From contig NZ_CP129964.1 of NCBI RefSeq assembly GCF_030503675.1, positions 2,418,001 to 2,482,000 of the forward strand: a stretch of 64,000 nucleotides of DNA, given 5' to 3'. A program made the position numbers and the translations under genes. This DNA comes from Lutimonas zeaxanthinifaciens. Its GTDB lineage: Bacteria > Bacteroidota > Bacteroidia > Flavobacteriales > Flavobacteriaceae. Positions 28,548 to 36,790 of this stretch are shown in pieces. Under the pieces are notes generated by a model, which saw only the letters and a program-made list of their open reading frames with translations, ran no database searches and was not told where the DNA came from. Every line of letters starts with the position of its first letter. Within the stretch, counting starts at the first letter, position 1.

Positions 28548-30053
28548 TTACATTGCGCTATAAGCGGCATCAAGCCAGTCCATTCTTTCCTTGTACCATG
28601 CTTTTAAATGAGCAACTTCTGCCTGATGTGAATCATAGACCACTGGATTTGGCCATACATATCTTCCGAAAAGATCCCATTTCTCATCATTTTCATACTG
28701 AGACCATTTCAACTGTGTGGCGTAAAAATCCATTTTATCGAGAATAAAATTTTGATTTTCCCTGTAATACTGAAATCTTGACTTCACTTTCTCCACAAAT
28801 ACAGGATCTTCAAAAAGCCGAGCATACCAGTCATGATCTTTCACCCAAAAACCTGTTGGATGCTCACATTCAGAATAGTCAACATTCCCAAAGGCGAGGT
28901 CAAAATCCCAGAGTGGGCCCATTTTTATCTTTTCACCTGGAATTACATTGAGAAAAATACTTGAAAAACTCCTTGAATCCTGATTCTTTACAATCTCACT
29001 GATGAGATACCAGTCAATAAAACTATCCATATCGATATACTTGACATATCCGGATTCTGGGTCTGCAAACCCAGGCCCCATCAAAACATCCTCAAATTCA
29101 TTGATCAAATCTCTGGCATAATTATAGGTGTCACTATTGTACTCCGTTTCCGGTTCCTTTATGTTGATCAAAAATCTATCGGTTCTAAAATAAACATCAT
29201 CTGGATCCAGCCTTTCCAACTGATCAATTTCCAGCAAATATCCTGTATCTCCAAGAACTACGCGATGATCACTTTCTTCAACTTTTTGAGCAATATTGTA
29301 GGTACCATTATAAACCCCGTTTATGACCACTTCGGCAAATACACTTTCCGGGGTATAATCCAAATCGCTCAAATACCCCATTTCAAAGGCAATTGTGTTT
29401 CGAATTAGCGTTTTATCGGAAAATTCAGCAAGGAAAACCCATTTTTTATCCTCAGGCATCCCCAGCATTTCAGTCTTTTCAGGAAACTTCATTTGAAAGG
29501 GTTTTTTGGGATGCATCCAGGTTGAATTCCCACGACCACGTATCTTCATGGAAGCAGAAGAGAAATCCGAAAAATAACGTCCCCCATCTATGGAAATCGT
29601 ACCTTCAAAATAATCTTCTTTGGAATTGATCTCCTGATTATTATCAGTCTCTATATAAATGATTGGCAAGCCTGTGAAATAGGTCATATCAACCTCGTAC
29701 TGACCTGATTTCCCATCCTTTGTGGAAACCGTATAGTATTGAATTTCAGTAAAGTCGTTGATGCTTTCGCCACTTACCTGGTTCGCATTGTTAACTTTGA
29801 CCTCTTCCCCTGTATGATCAAAGCTGGCAACCATCTTCTCAACATTAACGCCAAGTGGAAGCCGTCCTTGAATCAAGTCATTTTCAATGGTAGCGTATCT
29901 ATCCTTATCCAGGTTCGGGTTATTTGATTTTAAAAAAGAGAATCGGGTTATTTCAGTGCCTTGGACCTCCGGTTCAATACCGGAAGAATCATCACTACAG
30001 GAATTCAGGGCCATTATGGCAACAGTCAAAAATAAAGACCAGTACTTTTTCAT
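28548..30053 (-). CDS. CotH-kinase-like lipoprotein
   Basis: This 501-residue protein has a lipoprotein signal (MKKYWSLFLTVAIMALNSC) followed by SDDSSG, which looks like a flavobacterial surface-export signal. An N-terminal beta-rich domain (about 35-140) precedes a CotH domain: SMKIRGRGNSTWMHPKKPFQMKF, WVFLAEFSDKTLIRN, and WDFDLAFGN, which holds the Asp pair seen in CotH active sites. CotH proteins are atypical protein kinases known from spore coats; bacterial relatives on the cell surface have unknown targets. It has its own promoter and lies between the sugar porter and the GH16/GH17 cluster. A role in glucan use is inferred from position only. Confidence 0.8.
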   Translation of the reverse strand: MKKYWSLFLTVAIMALNSCSDDSSGIEPEVQGTEITRFSFLKSNNPNLDKDRYATIENDLIQGRLPLGVNVEKMVASFDHTGEEVKVNNANQVSGESINDFTEIQYYTVSTKDGKSGQYEVDMTYFTGLPIIYIETDNNQEINSKEDYFEGTISIDGGRYFSDFSSASMKIRGRGNSTWMHPKKPFQMKFPEKTEMLGMPEDKKWVFLAEFSDKTLIRNTIAFEMGYLSDLDYTPESVFAEVVINGVYNGTYNIAQKVEESDHRVVLGDTGYLLEIDQLERLDPDDVYFRTDRFLINIKEPETEYNSDTYNYARDLINEFEDVLMGPGFADPESGYVKYIDMDSFIDWYLISEIVKNQDSRSFSSIFLNVIPGEKIKMGPLWDFDLAFGNVDYSECEHPTGFWVKDHDWYARLFEDPVFVEKVKSRFQYYRENQNFILDKMDFYATQLKWSQYENDEKWDLFGRYVWPNPVVYDSHQAEVAHLKAWYKERMDWLDAAYSAM

Positions 30054-30137
30054 AACAATACTTTTTATTTGATATATGTGACTAATGTTTTGTCTGTAAT
30101 CGAAATCGAATTTCTATCTCGAAAAATCCAAACCTTC

Positions 30138-30180
30138 CAAAAATAGAAAGTTTTTTTGATTTCAATTCTGACAATTGTCA
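30138..30180 (-). promoter_or_regulatory. Promoter with palindrome before the CotH gene
   Basis: On the minus strand TTG (30165-30163), 17 bp, then TATTTTTG (30145-30138) fit the Bacteroidota promoter pattern TTG / TAnnTTTG. Directly upstream is the perfect palindrome TGACAATTGTCA (30169-30180). Its TGACAA half-site matches the inverted repeat before the GPH transporter (24936-24963), suggesting a shared regulator. Confidence 0.5.
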
Positions 30181-30203
30181 TTTGAATTTAACCTCTAAAA
30201 AAA

Positions 30204-30968
30204 CTACTGATATACTTTAATGTAGTCTATGACGAAATCCTGAGGAAAAATAGCATCATCCACTTCCGGGCCTCCGAAATTTCCGCCTACAGCTAAATTG
30301 AGAATAATGTAAAATGGTTTGTTAAAAGGCCAGATCTTCGGATCCTTTGATTGAGGAGAAAAGGTGTAAAATGATTTTCCGTCTATCAAAAAATCTATAC
30401 TTTCCTCCGTCCAGTTTATCGCATAGGTGTGAAATCCTTCTTCGATACCTTCGACAATATCCTTTCTTGTATTCAGAGTAATACCATGACTATCCCGGGT
30501 ATGAAGTGAGGTGAAGATGTATTCCGGTTCCTTTCCAACATATTCCAGGATGTCAATTTCTCCACAATCAGGCCATCCGACCAGGTCTATATTTGCACCC
30601 AACATCCAAAACGCTGGCCACAAACCAACTCCCAGAGGTAACTTTGCTCTCACCTCTATTTTCCCATATTTAAATTCCTTCTTACCTTTTGTTGTGATTT
30701 TGGTTGAGGTGTAAGTTTCTCCCTCCTTTCTTGCAGAAATAAAAAGAAGCCCGTCTTTGACCAGGTGATTCTTTTTGGTATAAATCTGTCTTTCATTGTT
30801 TCCCCATCCGCATAAATGAGGGCAACCGTCCCCGGTTTCAAAATTCCAGGAAGTCATATCAAGATCATTTCCTTTAAAATCTTCTTCCCAGACTAGTTTT
30901 CTTTCCTGTGAATACAAAGAAGTACAGATGAATAGAAATAAAAAATTAAAAAAGAACTTCGATCTCAT
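30204..30968 (-). CDS. GH16 endo-beta-1,3-glucanase (laminarinase), single domain
   Basis: This 254-residue exported enzyme has signal peptide MRSKFFFNFLFLFICTSLYSQ without a lipobox, so it is periplasmic or secreted. The whole mature part is one GH16 beta-jelly-roll. The active-site run GEIDILEYVG places the nucleophile at E137, the helper Asp at D139 and the acid/base at E142; the extra residue in the run is typical of laminarinases. It is the last gene of the glucanase operon, 28 bp after a GH17 gene. It should cut internal beta-1,3 bonds of laminarin-type glucan. Confidence 0.9.
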   Translation of the reverse strand: MRSKFFFNFLFLFICTSLYSQERKLVWEEDFKGNDLDMTSWNFETGDGCPHLCGWGNNERQIYTKKNHLVKDGLLFISARKEGETYTSTKITTKGKKEFKYGKIEVRAKLPLGVGLWPAFWMLGANIDLVGWPDCGEIDILEYVGKEPEYIFTSLHTRDSHGITLNTRKDIVEGIEEGFHTYAINWTEESIDFLIDGKSFYTFSPQSKDPKIWPFNKPFYIILNLAVGGNFGGPEVDDAIFPQDFVIDYIKVYQ

Positions 30969-30996
30969 GGGTTCATTATTTTATTTAAATTATAGA

Positions 30997-31926
30997 TCAG
31001 GAACCGAAATACTCCTGCATTACTTTTTTGGGCCTCCTGTCTTCAGTAAATAGGCCCCAATGCTTTTCGGGTTCAAGCGCATCATCAGAACCTTTCCAGG
31101 ATTCGTCAAAGGCCTCAAACACAAATGTTAGAACATTTTCTTTTTCACTCCATTCCACAAGGTCGTTATAATAAATCCTTTGAAAATCCTCATTTACGTT
31201 ACTCGGATAAATTCCTTTTCCGTTTGAAAAAGTAGTCCATCCTGCTTCTGTAATAACAACCGGCTTATGAGGATAGGCATTGGCCACGGAAAGGTAATTA
31301 CTCACTGTGTAATCCATCGCTTCATGAATTCTTTTGTATTCCCAGACGGGATAGGTATGGATCGAAATAAAATCAACTTCCTCTGCCAGGTCTTTCATTT
31401 TATCCAACCAGGGAAGGTAGTTTTCACAAAAAGTAACGGGTTGTTTTGCCTCCTTCTTTATCATTCTCACATAGTTTATTACACTTTCTACGGGAACATA
31501 ATGATCTGTCCAGTCAACACAAGCTTCGTTTCCGGCAGATAAAGAAAATACAATATCGGGATACTCATTGGCCAATCGTATCAATTTCTTTATGATTTCT
31601 TTATTTATCTTTTTGTTTTCCTCTAATTTATCTTCAGGGTACGTACCTCCCCAGGGGCAACCATAATTATTGGCTTCTGCCACAATATAGGCACCGAGCA
31701 TTACCTTAAAGTCAAATTTCTCCTTTCGAATCACCTCCAACACCATTTCGGAGTGTACATCGCAGTCATACAATCTGAGATATTTCCAGTTTTTCTGAAG
31801 TATCAAAAGATCCTCTTTGATTTGATCATAACTGGGGCTGCTTCCTCCAGGCCATTGTCCTTTTCTATATCCTGAATAACAGATAGCATTTCCTGCCTCT
31901 ATGTTCAGCGCCTGTGTATAATTCAT
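30997..31926 (-). CDS. GH17 beta-1,3-glucanase, cytoplasmic
   Basis: This 309-residue TIM-barrel enzyme has no signal peptide, so it acts in the cytoplasm. Catalytic residues are the acid/base E134 (SAGNEA) and nucleophile E227 (VITEAGW), as in GH17 beta-1,3-glucanases. It differs clearly from the neighbouring GH17 pair: it contains AICYSGYRKGQWPGGSSPSY at the start and is closer to the GH17 lipoprotein encoded at 37808-39094. It likely trims imported beta-1,3-gluco-oligosaccharides, or transfers glucosyl units between them. Confidence 0.85.
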   Translation of the reverse strand: MNYTQALNIEAGNAICYSGYRKGQWPGGSSPSYDQIKEDLLILQKNWKYLRLYDCDVHSEMVLEVIRKEKFDFKVMLGAYIVAEANNYGCPWGGTYPEDKLEENKKINKEIIKKLIRLANEYPDIVFSLSAGNEACVDWTDHYVPVESVINYVRMIKKEAKQPVTFCENYLPWLDKMKDLAEEVDFISIHTYPVWEYKRIHEAMDYTVSNYLSVANAYPHKPVVITEAGWTTFSNGKGIYPSNVNEDFQRIYYNDLVEWSEKENVLTFVFEAFDESWKGSDDALEPEKHWGLFTEDRRPKKVMQEYFGS

Positions 31927-31966
31927 GAATTGAGTTTAGTTAATATTGTAAGAGGGTAAGAATCGT

Positions 31967-32854
31967 TTAAAACTTTTTTAGTTTTTCGTCCTTATCCCAG
32001 ATTCCCCAATAGGCTCCAACATCACCCTCTGCTCCCACTTTCCAAGACTCGTCAAATGACGAAAAGTAGAATATCTCTATGTTGTCGGCTGCCGACCATT
32101 GCTGTGTATTGATAAAATACTTCACCGCATTGTGAAAAGAAGGATGTGATCCTTCGAAACTGGCTCCCATAGTTGGCCAGCCTGTTTCCGATATAATTAC
32201 TTTTTTACCATTGGCCGCTCTCACCGCCTGGTTGTACATTTCCTTCATATAAACCAATGAGTATTCCAAAGGGCACCCTTCCCAAAACGGATAACAATTA
32301 GCTAATATAACATCACATGCCTCTGTAATTTTTGGCCTGTTTGAGAATTCATAATAGGCATCTACATATCCCATAGGTATTTCCGGTAAGGCCTCTTTGA
32401 CCTCATACATAAAGGCAAGTAATTCTTCTTCTGAAAGATCCTTTCTGTACATCACTTCATTACCTACCGCTGCGATATCCACATAGCCCTGTTTTCCGAG
32501 CTCAATTAATTTGGCGATTTCCTTTTTATTAATCTCAGGATCGTCCCCCAACCATGCACCTACCATGGTCTTTAATCCAAATTCTCTAGCGATTACGGGA
32601 ATGGCCTCATTTCCATCTGTACATGAAAAAGATCGAATCCATTTTGTGTAAGGCGCAATGATTTTCATTCTTCTTCTTATCTGCTCCTCGGTTATCTGAT
32701 CTCCCGGCTCCTGACCCTCTTCATAAGGGCTAAAACACAGGCCATGCATTCCATCCTTTAAAAGTCTTTTGAATAAATTCTGTAATCCTTTACTCGTTTT
32801 ATCTTCGTAATCAATTCCTGTTAAGGACCTTAATTTTCCCGCTCGTACTGACAT
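31967..32854 (-). CDS. GH17 beta-1,3-glucanase, cytoplasmic, paralogue of the fused domain
   Basis: This 295-residue enzyme has no signal peptide. Catalytic residues are E133 (AVGNEVM) and E223 (IISETGW). The protein is strongly similar along its whole length to the C-terminal domain of the MFS-GH17 fusion encoded directly upstream, sharing for example GLCFSPY-EGQ, APYTKW-RSFSCT-GNE and CYPFWEGC. Even its first residues (GKLRSL) match the fusion's linker (GKLISL). Only 2 bp separate the two genes, so this is a tandem duplicate. It would act on imported laminari-oligosaccharides in the cytoplasm. Confidence 0.85.
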   Translation of the reverse strand: MSVRAGKLRSLTGIDYEDKTSKGLQNLFKRLLKDGMHGLCFSPYEEGQEPGDQITEEQIRRRMKIIAPYTKWIRSFSCTDGNEAIPVIAREFGLKTMVGAWLGDDPEINKKEIAKLIELGKQGYVDIAAVGNEVMYRKDLSEEELLAFMYEVKEALPEIPMGYVDAYYEFSNRPKITEACDVILANCYPFWEGCPLEYSLVYMKEMYNQAVRAANGKKVIISETGWPTMGASFEGSHPSFHNAVKYFINTQQWSAADNIEIFYFSSFDESWKVGAEGDVGAYWGIWDKDEKLKKF

Positions 32855-32856
32855 TT

Positions 32857-35202
32857 TTAAATATTTTTTAGTTTTTCATTTTTATCCCATATTCCCCAAC
32901 GCTGACCCACATCACCTTCATGATGAACCTTCCATGATTCATCGAAAGAAGAGAAATAATATAATTCTATTCCTTCCTTATTAGCCCAACTCTGAACATT
33001 TATAAAGTACTTTATCGCATTATCTTGAGAAGCTACAGCATCACCCGTTGTACTTCCCTCACTTGGCCAACCCGTTTCAGAAATGATCACCGGTTTACCT
33101 TTGGAAACTTTCTTAACCGCCTTGTACATCTCCTGTAAATATTGCGTCGATTGATCTATATGACATCCTTCCCAAAATGGATAACAATTCACAAGAATTA
33201 CATCACAGGCGTCAACGAGGTCCTGATTCTGCACAAACTGATAATAAGCATCCACATATCCAACAGGTATATCCGGCAGGGCTTCTTTGACCAATTTGAT
33301 ATAATCAATTATATCCTCAGTTCTTAACTCACCTCTTAACAATACTTCGTTACCAACTACGGCCATGTCGACATTTCCGTTTCTTGCCTGTTCGATCAAG
33401 GCCTGAATTTCCAGATCATTTTCCTTCTTGTTATCTTCGATCCAGGCTCCAGCCATAGTTTTCAACCCTTTTTCACGAGCCGCTACAGGAATGAATTCGT
33501 TTCCTTCAGTACAGGAAAATGAGCGCACCCATTTTGTATAAGGCGCTATAACCTCCATTCGATGACGAATTTGGTTTTCAGACAAGATATCACCAATATC
33601 CTGTCCTTCTGCATAAGGACTGAAACATAATCCATGCAATCCTTTTTTTAAGGAACCTAAATACAGTTTCTTTATTTCTGAACTTGATTTTCCAGAAAAA
33701 TCAATATCTGTTCCGGCGCTGCCTTTCAAATCCTTTGATACCAAAGAAATTAGTTTCCCACCTTGATATTTTGCATCCAGGTCCGGGTTTATGTCCGATT
33801 TGCGACGATCGAGTTCCTCACGAATTTCATTGGCACGATCTTCTGTTACATCATAACTCTTCATAATGAGCATTGCAAAGATGGTTCCTACCGCCGGAAA
33901 AAAGCAAAAGAAAGCATGTAATCCATCAACAGCCCCTTGCTGGTCAGTAGTTGCTAAATCTGGATTGAAGCCTACAACACCAATGATAATACCACTCAAT
34001 GCTCCGGCAATCGCAAAACCGACCTTAACCATCCACCAATAAATGGCACCAAAAATACCTTCTCGTCTTTTTCCTGAATTCAATTCGTCAATATCAATTA
34101 CATCGGCTGTCATTGACATCATTATCGTAAATAAACTCCCAATTCCAAAAGAGAAAAAGGGCAAGGCGAAAAGATATAACCAGGGTTTTCCAGGTACAAA
34201 AAGAAAATACATCATGGTGTAGCCTATGAGGGAAATCCCCTGTGACCACATAAATGCCCTTATCTTTCCCATTTTTTTGGACATCCTGGTAACCGCCGGA
34301 ATGACGATAAAGGTTGTCCCCAATGCCCCGATACAGCCAAACAAGGCAACCCAGATTCCAGTGGCAGCAGCATCACCATTAAACAATTTATAGACTATTA
34401 CAAAATAAGTGAGGGCAGCTACGGTATTAAATGCATTAAAAATCAAAAACGTTGCACCGCATATCTTTCTAAACTCTGCTATTTTAAAAGCATCTACAAA
34501 GCTTTGCAGGATTTTCAAAAGACTTCCCCCTATGTTAGAGGTATTCAGCGGCTCATAATTCTCATCGAGGGTGGACTTACTCTTAATAAATATAGCCGGG
34601 ATCATCGCGGCAATTGCACAAGGTACGGCAACCCATGCAGCCAATTCACGAATCGCAACCTCTTGAGATGTGAACCAGTCCGGATCATCCATGATTACCC
34701 AAAACCATGGAGCGATGACCCATGCCCATTGACCGATCCATTGCGCAACAGCCATGATATTTGTTCTTTCGTGAAAGTCATTACTCATTTCATAGCCCAT
34801 AGCGACATAGGGTACACTAAAAAAGGTTAGCCCTAAATAAAAAACAACGGACCATAAAAAGAAATACCAAAAATTATATTGCAAAGCATTATCTGAATAG
34901 ATCTGCCACATCACTGTAAATGCCACGCCCATTAAAACTGCTCCAATAAAAACATAGGGTTTACGTCTTCCGTATTTGGATTTAGTATTATCAGAAATGA
35001 AACCCATGATGGGATCAGTAATGGCATCAAAAATTCTGGGGAAAAAATAAACAAGAGACCACATCCATCCACTAAATCCAAAAGATTGGACCAAAGAGAC
35101 CATAAATATTCCAAGAATAGCAGGAAACATTTGATTGGCAAACATCCCAACTCCAAAGGCCAATTTTTGACCGAAGGGAACCTTATTTGTAATAGCAGAC
35201 AT
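32857..35202 (-). CDS. Fusion of a GPH-type MFS transporter with a GH17 glucanase
   Basis: This single 781-residue ORF contains two whole proteins. Residues 1 to about 450 are a 12-helix GPH/MFS transporter with the family loop FDAITDPIMGFISDNTKSKYGRRKP. A linker of about 40 residues leads to a complete GH17 domain (about 500-781) with acid/base E619 (VVGNEVLL) and nucleophile E709 (IISETGW). GPH proteins have both ends in the cytoplasm, so the GH17 domain should sit at the inner mouth of the transporter and cut oligosaccharides as they enter. No frameshift is visible at the junction. It lies in the glucanase operon, 35 bp after a GH30 gene. Confidence 0.9.
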   Translation of the reverse strand: MSAITNKVPFGQKLAFGVGMFANQMFPAILGIFMVSLVQSFGFSGWMWSLVYFFPRIFDAITDPIMGFISDNTKSKYGRRKPYVFIGAVLMGVAFTVMWQIYSDNALQYNFWYFFLWSVVFYLGLTFFSVPYVAMGYEMSNDFHERTNIMAVAQWIGQWAWVIAPWFWVIMDDPDWFTSQEVAIRELAAWVAVPCAIAAMIPAIFIKSKSTLDENYEPLNTSNIGGSLLKILQSFVDAFKIAEFRKICGATFLIFNAFNTVAALTYFVIVYKLFNGDAAATGIWVALFGCIGALGTTFIVIPAVTRMSKKMGKIRAFMWSQGISLIGYTMMYFLFVPGKPWLYLFALPFFSFGIGSLFTIMMSMTADVIDIDELNSGKRREGIFGAIYWWMVKVGFAIAGALSGIIIGVVGFNPDLATTDQQGAVDGLHAFFCFFPAVGTIFAMLIMKSYDVTEDRANEIREELDRRKSDINPDLDAKYQGGKLISLVSKDLKGSAGTDIDFSGKSSSEIKKLYLGSLKKGLHGLCFSPYAEGQDIGDILSENQIRHRMEVIAPYTKWVRSFSCTEGNEFIPVAAREKGLKTMAGAWIEDNKKENDLEIQALIEQARNGNVDMAVVGNEVLLRGELRTEDIIDYIKLVKEALPDIPVGYVDAYYQFVQNQDLVDACDVILVNCYPFWEGCHIDQSTQYLQEMYKAVKKVSKGKPVIISETGWPSEGSTTGDAVASQDNAIKYFINVQSWANKEGIELYYFSSFDESWKVHHEGDVGQRWGIWDKNEKLKNI

Positions 35203-35237
35203 AAAATTTGGTTTTTAATTAATAATCTTCTTGAATA

Positions 35238-36737
35238 TTACTCCTGTAAATTTGCGACTAATATTGTTTGAATTGCTTGTTTATCAATATTGATTGTCTT
35301 TATTTTTCCATGCATGGACAAGTTAAAGCTCTTTGATTGATCGTCTTCATTGAAAACAATTACAGCAATCGAGCCATCTTCATTTTGAGCAGCCGTAACC
35401 ATCAGTGAACTATCAGAATTCTCAAACCCAATTCGAGTGGCTCCGGGCCTGATAAATTTGCTGAAGTGACTTAAGGTGTAATAGAGTGGGGTCAAATACA
35501 CTTCATCCTTTTCTGGATCTACAATCACAGGTGCAATACACCAGTTTTTAAACCAGTTAGGCCCACCTTTTTTGTCAAGTACCATATTCCAGTCAACCCA
35601 ACCGTCTACCCAGTTATTCAAACAGCCGATAATATCTCTTGCATATCGATTAACCGGCGCATATTTTGGATGCAAATGCTTGTCCTTTTCAGGGGCCCAG
35701 TCCCACCCCCAGTCTGTCGCATTTTTTTCAAAATACCATTTATCATCTTTCCACACTGGAACTTCAGCATCCACACAGGCTTCAGATTGGATCAGTAGCT
35801 TATCCGGTGCCTTCTCATGGGCATACTGCAACTCCTCGGGAAATACTTCAAAAGTACTTGCATACCAATGTATGGCAGTTCCGTCAAAATATTTTGAGCT
35901 CTCTTCATTCTTGTATTGAGAATCAACCCATTCCTTTAAGTGCTCTCTGTTTTGATCGTAACCTAATATTTTGAGATTTCCCTTACCATCTGCCTCTAAT
36001 TTTGGACCTAAATGATGCACAACAAAGTTGGTCATTTCATCGGGTGAAAAATGCATGCTTTCCCAGTTATTCCCATTTCCCAGAGGTTCGTTTTCCACCG
36101 TGAAACCCCAAATATCAATACCCTCTTGTTTATAAGCATCAACGTATTTAGAGAAGAATAATGCCCAGGTATCATAATATTTAGGTAATAATTTCCCACC
36201 AACCCAATTCTTGTTGTCTTTCATCCAAGGTGGCGCTGTCCATGGGGAAGCAAAGATCTTGAAACCATCTTCAGAGGTCTCCATCGCGTCTTTAATAAAG
36301 GGAATAAGATCATCTTTGTCTTCTTCTATTGAAAAATGTTTAAGATCTCTATCGTCTTCAATGGGGGCATAAGAGTAATTACCCAATGAAAAATCGCAAG
36401 AATTCATATGTGTTCTTGTCAGAGAATAGTTAGCTCCATCTTTACCAAAATACGCATCGATTATTTTCTTCCGATTCTCTTTCCCCATTTTATTCAATAA
36501 ATAAGCCGAAGATTCAGTAAATGCACCGCCAAACCCGGTAATCTTCTGATAAGTTAATTCAGGATCAATTTTTACAGTTTCTGTCCCTATTGTTTCCGGA
36601 AAATCAGTTACTCTTGAAAGTTTTTTTCCTGCAATGGAAGTTTCATAAACCACCACCTCAAGCCCCTTATCATTCGATTCGCATCCCGTTGCCATGGCTA
36701 AAACTAAAATCAAAATCAAATAATTACTCTGTTTCAT
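35238..36737 (-). CDS. GH30 beta-glucanase/glucosidase lipoprotein
   Basis: This 499-residue lipoprotein has signal MKQSNYLILILVLAMATGC; no acidic export signal follows the Cys, so it probably faces the periplasm. It has the GH30 fold: an N-terminal strand, the TIM barrel starting at ITGFGGAFTESSAYLL, and a C-terminal beta-domain. Catalytic residues are acid/base E217 (TVENEP) and nucleophile E319 (IQSEAC). GH30 members near laminarin genes remove beta-1,6-linked glucose side chains or cut beta-1,6-glucan. It is a distant paralogue of the GH30 at 44182-45663. Confidence 0.9.
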   Translation of the reverse strand: MKQSNYLILILVLAMATGCESNDKGLEVVVYETSIAGKKLSRVTDFPETIGTETVKIDPELTYQKITGFGGAFTESSAYLLNKMGKENRKKIIDAYFGKDGANYSLTRTHMNSCDFSLGNYSYAPIEDDRDLKHFSIEEDKDDLIPFIKDAMETSEDGFKIFASPWTAPPWMKDNKNWVGGKLLPKYYDTWALFFSKYVDAYKQEGIDIWGFTVENEPLGNGNNWESMHFSPDEMTNFVVHHLGPKLEADGKGNLKILGYDQNREHLKEWVDSQYKNEESSKYFDGTAIHWYASTFEVFPEELQYAHEKAPDKLLIQSEACVDAEVPVWKDDKWYFEKNATDWGWDWAPEKDKHLHPKYAPVNRYARDIIGCLNNWVDGWVDWNMVLDKKGGPNWFKNWCIAPVIVDPEKDEVYLTPLYYTLSHFSKFIRPGATRIGFENSDSSLMVTAAQNEDGSIAVIVFNEDDQSKSFNLSMHGKIKTINIDKQAIQTILVANLQE

Positions 36738-36790
36738 AAAATATTCTTGTCTTTAACACTAACATGCCAATGCGGAACTGCTTAATTAGA

